Positions 56,160-64,000 of a DNA stretch of 64,000 bases are shown here, one piece after another. The number at the start of each line of letters is the position of its first letter. Position 1 is the first letter of the stretch. The DNA lies in the NCBI GenBank assembly GCA_905182225.1, contig CAJJAJ010000009.1, forward strand, positions 96,814 to 160,813, read 5' to 3'. The translations under genes were made by a program, and so were the position numbers. Origin of the DNA: an uncultured Aquiluna sp. (GTDB taxonomy: Bacteria > Actinomycetota > Actinomycetes > Actinomycetales > Microbacteriaceae). The notes under the pieces are model-generated. The model had not been told where the DNA came from. It saw nothing but the letters and a program-made list of their open reading frames with translations, and ran no database searches.

Positions 56160-57665
56160 CTAGCGGGATTGGACGAATGCCTCTAGTCGAGCAAGGCTTT
56201 GCTCTTTCCCGAGAATCTCCATGCACTCAAAAAGAGGTGGGGTTACCCGCCTTCCGCTGATTGCTGTTCTAACGGGCCCAAAAGCATTTCTGGGCTTCTC
56301 CCCTAGACCTTCAACCAAGGCGTCACTCAAGGCCTGATGGATGGCATCAGTGGTGAAATCCTCAATGCTTTCAAGGGACGTTTTTGCCGCCACCACTATT
56401 TCTGCTGCATTTTCAGGCAGTTGCTTCAAAGCATCGTCGTCAATTTTCAAATCGGCCACATCCACAAAAAGGAATTCAATCATCGCCGGAACTTCGCCCA
56501 GCACGATTACTCGCTCCTTGGTTAGTGGAGCAGCAGCGCTCAATATCTCAACCTGCCTGGCAGTTGGTTCTCCCTGTATGACTCCGGCTGACTGCAAATA
56601 GGGCACAATTCGTCCCACAAAATCTTCATCGGTCAGAAGCCTTATGTGGGCGGCATTAATTGCATCCGCTTTTTTTTGATCAAACCGCGCAGGGTTCGGG
56701 TTCACATTTTCAATTTCGAAGTTTTCGCAAAGCTCGTCAAGGCTGAAGATGTCGCGATCTGCAGAAATCGACCAGCCGAGCAGGGCCAGATAGTTCAACA
56801 GCCCCTCTGGTATGAATCCTCGATCACGATGCAAAAACAAGTTGCTCTCTGGATTTCTCTTAGAAAGCTTCTTATTGCCCTCGCCCATAACGAACGGCAA
56901 ATGACCAAAGCGCGGGATGAAGGTTGCGACGCCAGCTTCGACAAGCGCGTTGTATAGAGCTATCTGCCTGGGCGTTGAGGACAAAAGGTCTTCCCCACGA
57001 AGAACGTGAGTGACACCCATCAGTGCATCGTCAACCGGATTCACCAGCGTGTAAAGAGGAGCACCACCCGGTCGCACCAAGACAAAGTCAGGAAAAGAAC
57101 CAGCAGGAAAAGTAATCTCTCCGCGAACCAGGTCCACGAAAGTTATATCCTGGTCTGGCACCCGCAACCGAAGTGCTGGCTTGCGTCCCTCAGCGAGATA
57201 AGCCTGACGATCTTCCTCTGATAAGTCTCGCTCTGAATTGTCATAGCCAAGCTGAACTGCTCTGGAATTGGCGATGTTTCGTTGCTCGATTTCTTCACCG
57301 GTCAAGAAGCTTTCGTAAAGGTGACCGGAAGACTTCAGTTTCTCGATTACTTCTTGATATATCTCGCCGCGTTCAGACTGTCGATAGGGCTCGTTTGGTC
57401 CTCCGGTGTCAATTCCTTCGTCCCAGTCGATACCAAGCCAGCGCAAACCTTCAACCAGTTGGCCGTAGCTTTCCTCGGAATCCCGAGAGGCATCAGTGTC
57501 TTCGATGCGAAAAATGAATTTTCCGCCGGTTCTTCTGGCGTAAGCCCAGTTGAATAAAGCCGTTCGAATCAGGCCAACGTGTGGAGTTCCCGTTGGACTA
57601 GGACAAAACCGAACTCGAATGTCTGAACCGGTGGCCGTGGTGGTTGGAGCAGTTATAAGCGTCAT
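56160..57665 (-). CDS. gltX: Glutamyl-tRNA synthetase
   Basis: Charges tRNA-Glu and, in this type, tRNA-Gln with glutamate. From ATG 57665 it is 501 residues. The HIGH-type motif is [15 protein letters not shown] (near the N-terminus), with [10 protein letters not shown], and the KMSKS equivalent in [11 protein letters not shown]. The frame is open to 57758, but that would overlap the FAH gene and homologues start at MTLITAP. It follows the FAH stop by ten bases, and tRNA-Gln is 30 bases downstream. Confidence 0.95.
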   Translation of the reverse strand: MTLITAPTTTATGSDIRVRFCPSPTGTPHVGLIRTALFNWAYARRTGGKFIFRIEDTDASRDSEESYGQLVEGLRWLGIDWDEGIDTGGPNEPYRQSERGEIYQEVIEKLKSSGHLYESFLTGEEIEQRNIANSRAVQLGYDNSERDLSEEDRQAYLAEGRKPALRLRVPDQDITFVDLVRGEITFPAGSFPDFVLVRPGGAPLYTLVNPVDDALMGVTHVLRGEDLLSSTPRQIALYNALVEAGVATFIPRFGHLPFVMGEGNKKLSKRNPESNLFLHRDRGFIPEGLLNYLALLGWSISADRDIFSLDELCENFEIENVNPNPARFDQKKADAINAAHIRLLTDEDFVGRIVPYLQSAGVIQGEPTARQVEILSAAAPLTKERVIVLGEVPAMIEFLFVDVADLKIDDDALKQLPENAAEIVVAAKTSLESIEDFTTDAIHQALSDALVEGLGEKPRNAFGPVRTAISGRRVTPPLFECMEILGKEQSLARLEAFVQSR

Positions 57666-57675
57666 GTTTTTCGAA

Positions 57676-58434
57676 CTACCTCCAGGAGACTGGATTGTGC
57701 AGGACGCCGATGCCGGTGATTTCGCACTCGACCTGGTCACCAGTTTCAATGCGAGCAAGGCCAGCAGGTGAACCGGTAAGAATTACATCCCCCGGAAATA
57801 AAGTCAGGTTTCTGCTTACGTAGGAAACGATTTCGTAAACATCGGTGATCATGTCCGAGCTCTTTGAGCGCTGCCTCGAGTGCCCGTTGATTCTGGATTC
57901 CAGCTTCAATGAATTGGTGTCCAGCTCGGTCTCGATCCAAGGCCCTAGAGGACAAAAGGTATCGAAACCCTTGCTCCTGGCCCACTGGGTATCGGAAAAT
58001 TGCAAGTCTCTTGCGGTGACGTCGTTCCCGATAGTGAATCCAAAGATGTGATTTTTTGCTTCGTCGTAACTGACTTCTTTTGCATGCTTGCCGATCACAA
58101 TTGCTAGCTCAACCTCAAGCTCGACCTGATCGGACTGCCTTGGCAAGACAATCGCATCCTCGGGTCCAATGATTGCGCTTATTGGCTTAAAAAAGATAAG
58201 TGGCTCGTCTGGAACATCGATTGAAATCTCTGCGGCGTGTGCTCGATAATTCATGCCAATGCAAACAACCTTGCCGGGAGTCACGGGGGCAAGCAGCTTC
58301 ACCGATGAAAGTGGGGCTGACTCCTCCCCAAGCTCTGCTCCCAAAATTGGGTCGCCAAGATAAAAAACTACCTGGCCCTCGGACATCATTCCGTGGCGGA
58401 TGTCTCCGTTGTGTGACGCTCTAACAATTTGCAC
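57676..58434 (-). CDS. Fumarylacetoacetate hydrolase (FAH) family protein
   Basis: A 252-residue FAH-fold enzyme, of the oxaloacetate decarboxylase/acylpyruvase kind common in actinobacteria. [18 protein letters not shown] (about 54-71) and the metal-binding [13 protein letters not shown] (about 103-115), followed by [15 protein letters not shown] and [13 protein letters not shown], are diagnostic. It lies 4 bases after ilvE and 10 before gltX. The substrate is not decided by sequence. GTG start. Confidence 0.88.
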   Translation of the reverse strand: MQIVRASHNGDIRHGMMSEGQVVFYLGDPILGAELGEESAPLSSVKLLAPVTPGKVVCIGMNYRAHAAEISIDVPDEPLIFFKPISAIIGPEDAIVLPRQSDQVELEVELAIVIGKHAKEVSYDEAKNHIFGFTIGNDVTARDLQFSDTQWARSKGFDTFCPLGPWIETELDTNSLKLESRINGHSRQRSKSSDMITDVYEIVSYVSRNLTLFPGDVILTGSPAGLARIETGDQVECEITGIGVLHNPVSWR

Positions 58435-58438
58435 GTGC

Positions 58439-59524
58439 TTAGTCTGCCAGCTTATGCATCCAGCTGTAACGATCTTTCACGGTTCCGTACTGAATGCCGG
58501 TCAACTCCTCGCGCATCGCGACGGTCAACGCGCCCGGTTCGTTTCTGCCGATAGTAATTTCTTCCTCGCGTGATTTGAACACTCCAACCGGTGTTACAAC
58601 CGCCGCAGTGCCACAGGCAAAGACCTCCGTAATTTCCCCGGACTCAAGGCTCTCGCGGACTTCATCAAGGGTGATCTTGCGCTCTTGAACTTCGTGGCCA
58701 GAGTCTTTCAGAAGAGTCACGATTGAGTCTCTGGTAATCCCGTGGAGAATGGTTCCGTCCAAGGGCGGCGTCACTACTGAGCCGTCCTTGTAGACAAAAA
58801 ACAAGTTCATGCCACCGAGTTCTTCGACGTAAGTAGAGGTTTCTGCATCTAGATACATAACCTGGGAACAGCCCTGGTCGTGGCCCTCTTGCTGAGCCAA
58901 GAGACTGGCTGCATAGTTTCCACCGGTCTTTGCCTCACCGGTTCCATGCTTTCCAGCCCTTGCACTATCCAGCGCAATCCAGATCGACACCGGCTTTAGG
59001 CCGCCGGTAAAGTACGGACCGACTGGACTGGCAATCACACGATATTCGACTCGCTCGGCGGCTCTAACTCCGAGAAAATTTTCGGCCGCAATTTCAAACG
59101 GTCGAAAGTAGAGGGTTTTTTCACCGGTTGGCTTAGGCACCCATGCTCCATCAACTGCAATCAGCTGCTGTAGCGACTCCACAAAAAGCTCGGCTGGAAG
59201 TTCCGGCAAAGCCATGCGCTTTGCTGAACGCTGCAAGCGAAGTGCGTTTTTATCGGGGCGGAAAGTCCAAATTGACCCATCCTGATGCCGATATGCCTTG
59301 ATACCCTCAAAGACTTCTTGCCCGTAGTGCAGAACCGAAGAAGACGGGTCCATCAAAATTGGCCCGTAGGGCAACACTTCTGGTGAGTGCCAACCCTTGC
59401 TCTTTTCCCAAATAATCACTACCTGGTGGTCCGAGAAGTGCGTTCCAAATGTCGGATTAGCGATGATTGCTTCGCGTTCGGCATCCGGCGTTGGGCTTTG
59501 GCTTTTGGTTACCTTGAAATCCAT
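58439..59524 (-). CDS. ilvE: Branched-chain amino acid aminotransferase
   Basis: PLP-dependent last step of leucine, isoleucine and valine synthesis. The 361-residue class IV aminotransferase has HYGQEVFEGIKAYRHQDGS (about 66-84), the PLP lysine in GTGEAKTGGNYAAS (about 196-209), and EELGGMNLFF and TEVFACGTAAVVTPVG. AAAGG lies before the ATG. It follows leuB by 12 bases and precedes the FAH gene; both neighbours support the pathway assignment. Confidence 0.95.
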   Translation of the reverse strand: MDFKVTKSQSPTPDAEREAIIANPTFGTHFSDHQVVIIWEKSKGWHSPEVLPYGPILMDPSSSVLHYGQEVFEGIKAYRHQDGSIWTFRPDKNALRLQRSAKRMALPELPAELFVESLQQLIAVDGAWVPKPTGEKTLYFRPFEIAAENFLGVRAAERVEYRVIASPVGPYFTGGLKPVSIWIALDSARAGKHGTGEAKTGGNYAASLLAQQEGHDQGCSQVMYLDAETSTYVEELGGMNLFFVYKDGSVVTPPLDGTILHGITRDSIVTLLKDSGHEVQERKITLDEVRESLESGEITEVFACGTAAVVTPVGVFKSREEEITIGRNEPGALTVAMREELTGIQYGTVKDRYSWMHKLAD

Positions 59525-59536
59525 GATTGACCTTTT

Positions 59537-60565
59537 CTAAATTCTTGCAATTATTGCCTTGGCTACCTGATCGGTGGAGCGCGGTTTATCACCGCGTTCT
59601 AGTAAGTCAGCGCCAACAGCTTTTTCTATTTTGTCGGCTGCCTCGATGTAACCGAGAGTATGAGCCAGTAACGCCGCGGAAAGGATGGCCGCAGTTGGGT
59701 CCGCCAGATTTTTTCCGGCTATGTCTGGTGCCGAACCATGAACCGGCTCGAACATGGATGGAAATAGACCTGTCGGGTTTAGGTTTGCTGATGCAGCCAG
59801 TCCGATACCGCCGCAAATTGCCGCCGCAAGATCAGTGATGATGTCTCCAAACAGGTTGTCTGTCACAATCACGTCAAAACGCTTCGGGTCGGTAACCATG
59901 TAAATAGTCGCAGCGTCAATATGCATGTAGTCATGAGTCACTGCCGGATACTGAGCCGACACTTCTTCGACCATCCTCAGCCAAATCTTTCCCGAGTGAA
60001 CAAGCACATTTGTCTTGTGAACCAGTGTCAATTTCTTGGCCTCGCGATTAGAAGCAAGATCAAAGGCATACTCAACAGCTCTTCTAATGCCAAAGGCGGT
60101 ATTTACTGAAACCTCATTGGCGACTTCGTGCTCGGTCCCTTCGCGGACAGTGCCGCCGTTTCCAACGTATGGGCCTTCGGTGCCCTCCCGCACAACAACG
60201 AAATCCAAATCTTTGGCTTTTGTCAATGGAGATATCACCCCGGGAAACAGCTTGGAGGGACGCAAATTTATGTGATGGTCAAAGCTGAATCGAAGCTTTA
60301 GGAGCAGCCCTCGCTCCAAAACCCCAGATGGCACGCGTGGGTCTCCAATTGCTCCGAGCAAGATCGCATCATGACCAGCAAGGGCCTCAAGATCTTCGTT
60401 CGTTAGTGCCTCGCAAGAAGAAAGATAGCGGTCCGACCCGAGTCGGTAAGTGGTGGTATCGAGTTTGGTTTCCCCAAGAGCCTTTGTCAGGCACTCCAGG
60501 GCAACGGAAGTTACCTCCGGGCCAATGCCATCTCCGGGTATTACGGCAAGGTTTATCTGGTTCAA
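59537..60565 (-). CDS. leuB: 3-isopropylmalate dehydrogenase
   Basis: NAD-dependent oxidative decarboxylation of 3-isopropylmalate in leucine synthesis. The 342-residue protein has [33 protein letters not shown], the substrate arginines in [17 protein letters not shown] and VREGTEGPY, the metal site [17 protein letters not shown] and [18 protein letters not shown] start with GAGG six bases upstream. First gene of leuB-ilvE-FAH-gltX; its product uses the LeuCD product. Confidence 0.95.
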   Translation of the reverse strand: MNQINLAVIPGDGIGPEVTSVALECLTKALGETKLDTTTYRLGSDRYLSSCEALTNEDLEALAGHDAILLGAIGDPRVPSGVLERGLLLKLRFSFDHHINLRPSKLFPGVISPLTKAKDLDFVVVREGTEGPYVGNGGTVREGTEHEVANEVSVNTAFGIRRAVEYAFDLASNREAKKLTLVHKTNVLVHSGKIWLRMVEEVSAQYPAVTHDYMHIDAATIYMVTDPKRFDVIVTDNLFGDIITDLAAAICGGIGLAASANLNPTGLFPSMFEPVHGSAPDIAGKNLADPTAAILSAALLAHTLGYIEAADKIEKAVGADLLERGDKPRSTDQVAKAIIARI

Positions 60566-60625
60566 GAAGCCTCACAAGGTTGGTTTCTACAAGCTTATCC
60601 GTTGCGAGGCGCTTTTGCGCAGGAC

Positions 60626-60994
60626 TTAGTCGGTAACTACTTCTAACCCCAAGATTGAAGAAGCGTTGGCAACCGAACCACCGTTTACAAGTTCACCGAT
60701 AAATCCAGCATCAATCATGCGGTCAATGGCCTTCCCTGCTCTATTTCCAGATCGGCAGTAAACGAAGTAGTCGGCTGCCATATCAAGCTCTTCCAGCTGA
60801 GCATCGAAGCTTGAACTGGCTATTGGGATTAGAAGTGCGCCCTCAAGGTGACCCGAGTTCCATTCATCAGTAGTTCGAACATCGATTACCGCAGCAAACT
60901 CACTGACGGTCCGGGACTCCGCTGCACAACCGGCAAGCAAGCCAACCGCGAATAAGGCAATCAACGCAGCAACTAAAAACTTGATGAAATTCAT
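60626..60994 (-). CDS. Rhodanese-domain lipoprotein
   Basis: A 122-residue lipoprotein with a rhodanese domain, likely outside the membrane. From ATG 60994: basic start, hydrophobic helix (about 5-20), lipobox LLAGC (Cys 22), then AAVIDVRTTDEWNSGHLEGALLI-type core (IDVRTTDEWNSGH) and active-site loop YCRSGNRAGK with the catalytic Cys. The frame is open to 61066, but there it would read through the palindromic operator. It is divergent from the CsoR-family repressor gene across that palindrome and so is a probable target. Confidence 0.9.
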   Translation of the reverse strand: MNFIKFLVAALIALFAVGLLAGCAAESRTVSEFAAVIDVRTTDEWNSGHLEGALLIPIASSSFDAQLEELDMAADYFVYCRSGNRAGKAIDRMIDAGFIGELVNGGSVANASSILGLEVVTD

Positions 60995-61024
60995 GATTCT
61001 TTCTCTGTTCCAACTTGATTCTAC

Positions 61025-61040
61025 ATACCCCCGGGGGTAT
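61025..61040. promoter_or_regulatory. Perfect palindrome, probable CstR/CsoR operator
   Basis: ATACCCCCGGGGGTAT, a perfect 16-bp dyad with a GC tract flanked by AT, the kind of site bound by CsoR/CstR-family proteins. It is centred 38 bases from the rhodanese lipoprotein ATG and 51 from the repressor ATG. On the minus strand a TAGAAT box (61023-61018) directly follows it, with TTAGCA (61047-61042) 18 bases ahead of that box, so the dyad fills the minus-strand spacer. On the plus strand TTGATT (61015-61020) lies just upstream. One operator could serve both directions. Confidence 0.75.
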
Positions 61041-61083
61041 CTGCTAAAGTATACGAACCAGCACATGAGAACAAGGAGTGAGC

Positions 61084-61341
61084 ATGGAGATTCCGGAACC
61101 TGATAGCGATTCTGTCAAGAAGCGTCTGGCAAGGGCACAGGGGCAACTGGGTGGCATCATCAAGATGCTTGACGAAGGCAGACAGTGCACTGACGTGCTG
61201 ACTCAGCTGGCGGCGGCTCAAGCGGCCATCTCAAGAGCGGCCTTTGCGCTGATTGCTTCGGGTTTCGCCAACTGCGCTCAAGACGATTCCGGGATAACCG
61301 ATCGCGCAAAATTAGAGAAAGCTTTTCTGTCCCTGAGCTAG
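61084..61341 (+). CDS. CsoR/RcnR-family repressor, probably CstR-like (persulfide-responsive)
   Basis: An 85-residue all-helical repressor (former DUF156). KKRLARAQGQLGGIIKMLDEG (about 12-32) is the family start. Cys 35 (RQCTDV) and Cys 64 (FANCAQD) are 29 apart. In copper-binding CsoR a histidine sits four residues before the second Cys; here it is Gly 60, so the Cu site is incomplete, while the two-Cys pattern matches persulfide sensor CstR. ATG 61084 has AAGGAG ending six bases upstream; the GTG 61078 overlaps that site. Flanked by two rhodanese genes. Confidence 0.85.
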   Translation: MEIPEPDSDSVKKRLARAQGQLGGIIKMLDEGRQCTDVLTQLAAAQAAISRAAFALIASGFANCAQDDSGITDRAKLEKAFLSLS

Positions 61342-61369
61342 TGTCAGTAAAACAAGAAAGGGAGAAATA

Positions 61370-61687
61370 ATGGCAAACGAAGTATCTATCAACGAACTCG
61401 AGCAAGCAATAAAGGACGGGGCATTCGTTCTGGACGTCAGAGAAGGTTGGGAGTTTGAGAATGGCCACGTGCCGACTGCACACCACATACCTCTCGGTGA
61501 CGTGCCGGATCAACTGGCTGAATTGCCCAAGGACGTCCAAGTATGGGTAATTTGCCAAGCCGGTGGGCGATCAATGACCGCCGCTAATTACCTCGAGTCC
61601 CAAAAATTTAGTGCAGTTTCAGTAGCCGGAGGCACCGGTAGCTGGGTTGAGGCTGGGAAGCTCGTCTCCATGGAGACAATCACCTGA
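61370..61687 (+). CDS. Single-domain rhodanese (cytoplasmic)
   Basis: A 105-residue rhodanese with no signal peptide: AFVLDVREGWEFENGHVPTAHHI core (LDVREGWEFENGH) and active-site loop ICQAGGRSMTAAN with the catalytic Cys near 62. It probably carries sulfane sulfur between thiols. GGGAGAAATA precedes the ATG. It is 28 bases downstream of the CstR-like gene and likely co-transcribed with it. It contrasts with the membrane-anchored rhodanese on the other side of the operator. Confidence 0.92.
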   Translation: MANEVSINELEQAIKDGAFVLDVREGWEFENGHVPTAHHIPLGDVPDQLAELPKDVQVWVICQAGGRSMTAANYLESQKFSAVSVAGGTGSWVEAGKLVSMETIT

Positions 61688-61762
61688 TATAACCCTTCGA
61701 ATTTTAGCCGCGAACTGCAAGACGGTTCAGCCCTCAGAGCTAAAGATGGCTAACGTCTCTCT

Positions 61763-61810
61763 TAGGTTCTTGGGGGCCTTGATTCAATTGACACTGGCTT
61801 CCAGAACCTA
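61763..61810. repeat. Imperfect inverted repeat between the rhodanese and serA 3' ends
   Basis: TAGGTTCTTGG (61763-61773) is matched by CCAGAACCTA (61801-61810) with one bulged T, and the outer arm reaches into the serA stop codon. No T run follows on either strand, so I cannot call it an intrinsic terminator with confidence; it may still limit readthrough between convergent genes. The remaining part of the gap 61688-61762 shows nothing I can identify. Confidence 0.4.
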
Positions 61811-63457
61811 GTAGGCCTCCGTGATGGCGATTGACTGCATCAAATCGGCATCGATTTCGATTCGGAGCTTTTCCAGAATTTCTCCTTCGACCGGAGAATC
61901 AACGGTTACAACCGATAGCGCCTTACCGCCCTCCTGCTTGCGAGCGATAGTCATTGCCGCAATGTTTATGCCGGCTTCGGCAAACGCTTTTCCATAGACG
62001 GCGACTATTCCGGGTCGGTCTTGATAGACCATAACCACGAAGTTATCTGCCATCGCGAGTTCAACGTCGTAGCCGTTTATTGAAACTAGCTTTTGCTGGT
62101 GTTTTGGCCCAATGACAGTTCCACCAGCCGAAACCGAAGTTCCATCGGAAAGCACTGCTTTCATGGTCGTTACGTTTCGGTATTCATCCGAAACTGAGTC
62201 CTGACTGAGTCGAACCTCAACTCCGCGTTGTTCGGCCATCAGCGGCGCGTTGACGTAGGAAACCTGCTCGGTGACCATGGTCTGGAACAGGCCCTTTAGT
62301 GCCGCGAGCTTCAAAACCGTCACATCGTGCGCTGCTATTTCGCCTCTGGCTTCAAACTCCACGGAAACGATTGAAGTGTGTGCGAGACCCGCAATAATCA
62401 TCCCAAGTTTTTCGGCAAGCCCAATTCCGGGCTTCACAGAATCATCAATCTTTCCACCTGCCACATTAACTGCGTCTGGCACGAGATCACCAGCAAGAGC
62501 AAGCCGGACCGAGCGCGCAACAGAGATGCCCGCTTTCTCCTGAGCTTCGTCGGTGGAGGCCCCAAGGTGCGGAGTGACAAGAATGTTGTCGAGAGTTAGA
62601 AGTGGCGAACCAATTGGCGGCTCATTGACGAACACGTCGAGTCCTGCTCCAGCAATGCGATCGGATTTGAGCGCTTCGTACAAGGCGGTCTCATCGATTA
62701 TGCCTCCGCGAGAGCAATTTACAATACGCAAGTTTGGCTTAGCCAATGCGAACTCATTCGTGGAAATCATGCCGGTTGTTTCAGCAGTTTTTGGAATGTG
62801 AATAGTTATGTAGTCGGCACGCTTCATCAGGGTTTCGATGTCGCACAGCTCCACACCGATTTGCTCAGCTCTCCCCTGGGTTACATAAGGGTCATAACCA
62901 ATCAAAGTCACACCAAAACCTGCCAGTCGTTGCGCAACCAAATTCCCGATTCGACCGAGTCCGATAATACCTATGGTCTTCTCATAAAGTTCAACGCCGG
63001 TGTACTGGCTGCGCTTCCAGAGCCCCTGCTTCAATGACACATTCCCGTCCGGAATGTGTCTAGAAAGAGCCAATATTTGACCAATGGCAAGCTCAGCCGC
63101 AGAGATAATGTTTGAAGTGGGGGCATTTACAACCATGACTCCAGCGTTTGTAGCCGCCTTTATATCTACGTTGTCAAGACCCACTCCGGCACGCGCGATT
63201 ACCCTCAATTTGGGTGCTGCAGCAATGGCCTCCGCATCCATTTTTGTCGCAGAGCGAATTAGAACTGCATTGGCTTCTGCAAGAGCCGGTAATAGCGCAG
63301 AGCGATCAACGCCATCAATGTTTCGAACTTCGAAATCTGGGCCTAGCGCTTCAAGCGTGGCGGGCGAAAGCTCTTCAGCGATGAGAACAATTGGTTGGGG
63401 CAATGGCTGACCTAACGGTTGGGTCGACAGCGACGAGGTATTTGTCAATTCTAACAA
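61808..63457 (-). CDS. serA: D-3-phosphoglycerate dehydrogenase
   Basis: NAD-dependent oxidation of 3-phosphoglycerate, the first step of serine synthesis. The 549-residue long-form protein has VLIAEELSPATLEALG, the Rossmann GLGRIGNLVAQRLAGFG (about 165-181), the arginine and acidic catalytic residues in NCSRGGIIDE and FVNEPPIGSPLL, the catalytic His in VTPHLGASTDEAQ, an intervening domain and a C-terminal ACT domain (about 475-549). The TTG start adds some 20 residues beyond most homologues; a later start is possible. It lies downstream of ilvC with a terminator between them. Confidence 0.94.
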   Translation of the reverse strand: MLELTNTSSLSTQPLGQPLPQPIVLIAEELSPATLEALGPDFEVRNIDGVDRSALLPALAEANAVLIRSATKMDAEAIAAAPKLRVIARAGVGLDNVDIKAATNAGVMVVNAPTSNIISAAELAIGQILALSRHIPDGNVSLKQGLWKRSQYTGVELYEKTIGIIGLGRIGNLVAQRLAGFGVTLIGYDPYVTQGRAEQIGVELCDIETLMKRADYITIHIPKTAETTGMISTNEFALAKPNLRIVNCSRGGIIDETALYEALKSDRIAGAGLDVFVNEPPIGSPLLTLDNILVTPHLGASTDEAQEKAGISVARSVRLALAGDLVPDAVNVAGGKIDDSVKPGIGLAEKLGMIIAGLAHTSIVSVEFEARGEIAAHDVTVLKLAALKGLFQTMVTEQVSYVNAPLMAEQRGVEVRLSQDSVSDEYRNVTTMKAVLSDGTSVSAGGTVIGPKHQQKLVSINGYDVELAMADNFVVMVYQDRPGIVAVYGKAFAEAGINIAAMTIARKQEGGKALSVVTVDSPVEGEILEKLRIEIDADLMQSIAITEAY

Positions 63458-63600
63458 GTAATCTTTAGTGTCTCTAACGTTCGCAGGTTGGCCTCTGGTA
63501 GCTCATACACATGAATTTTAAGGACATCATCTAATTCTTAATCTTCAGCCTCTAATTGCTGTGATGATTTTTACACAACGAATGCAAATTGATGCAAAAA

Positions 63601-63623
63601 CCCCCTCAAACTAGTCGAGGGGG
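63601..63623. terminator. Bidirectional intrinsic terminator after ilvC
   Basis: Stem CCCCCTC (63601-63607) pairs with GAGGGGG (63617-63623) around a 9-base loop. TTTT follows on the plus strand, and the minus strand reads into TTTTT (63600-63596). It lies 13 bases after the ilvC stop, so it most likely ends the ilvC transcript before serA. Confidence 0.9.
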
Positions 63624-63636
63624 TTTTGCAGTGGAA

Positions 63637-64000
<364 letters not shown>

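Noticed and set aside
61084..61341. Copper sensor CsoR
   Set aside because: The His expected four residues before the second Cys is Gly, and the neighbours are rhodaneses rather than a copper ATPase or chaperone.

Overview
The window looks like an ordinary chromosomal stretch of a small-genome actinobacterium. The best fit is an aquatic Microbacteriaceae (Luna/Rhodoluna-like), inferred from gene order and protein families, not from a search. Supporting signs are an estimated GC near 50%, the order argS-lysA-hom-thrC-thrB-rho-prfA-prmC-sua5, an AdnAB-type helicase-nuclease pair, the actinobacterial families DUF3039, DUF3107, DUF3117 and DUF3515, many GTG/TTG starts and very tight gene packing. 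I see no insertion sequence, prophage, CRISPR array, integron or classical defence island, and no intergenic gap above 300 bases.

Layout. 1-10.3 kb (minus): argS-lysA-hom-thrC-thrB-rho-prfA-prmC-sua5, joining lysine/threonine synthesis to translation termination and Rho. 10.5-12.8 kb: tRNA-Arg, then rdgB, rph and murI (minus). 12.8-16.5 kb: pncB, a DUF3039 protein, an HtrA-like protease, a PKD-like surface protein and initiator tRNA-Met. 16.5-25.8 kb: UPF0182 membrane protein, Lon-like PDZ protease, a zincin-family protein, an E1/ThiF-like protein, a UvrD-like helicase and a kinase-fold protein. 25.8-31.7 kb: AdnB and AdnA. 31.8-36.7 kb: DUF3107 protein, small membrane protein, ferritin-like protein, DEAD helicase, PHP phosphoesterase, Xaa-Pro aminopeptidase. 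36.7-42.8 kb: stress protein, MgtE-N/CBS protein, DUF1003, Mrp, an aldehyde dehydrogenase, TatB, an O-methyltransferase, DUF3117. 42.9-52.6 kb: dapE/dapD, thiL, DUF3515 lipoprotein, and leuC-leuD-murA-plsC-gpsA-ddl. 52.6-56.1 kb: MFS transporter, tRNA-Glu, lipid kinase, MBL-fold hydrolase, small membrane protein, tRNA-Gln. 56.2-60.6 kb: leuB-ilvE-FAH family protein-gltX. 60.6-61.7 kb: a divergent rhodanese / CsoR-family repressor / rhodanese module. 61.8-64 kb: serA and the 3' part of ilvC.

Functionally the window is biosynthetic: aspartate-family (lysA, hom, thrB, thrC, dapD, dapE) and branched-chain amino acids (leuB, leuC, leuD, ilvE, ilvC), serine, peptidoglycan precursors (murI, murA, ddl, with DAP from dapDE) and phospholipid precursors (gpsA, plsC). 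Aminoacylation (argS, gltX and nearby tRNAs), translation release and DNA-break processing complete it.

I found no clearly new multi-gene system. The best leads are a compact module that looks like a persulfide-sensing (CstR-type) switch with a perfect 16-bp palindromic operator, and several conserved actinobacterial proteins that seem to have lost hallmark residues of their folds: an E1-like protein with no glycine-rich loop, a zincin with no histidine motif, a kinase fold with HGN, and a ferritin fold without obvious ligands.
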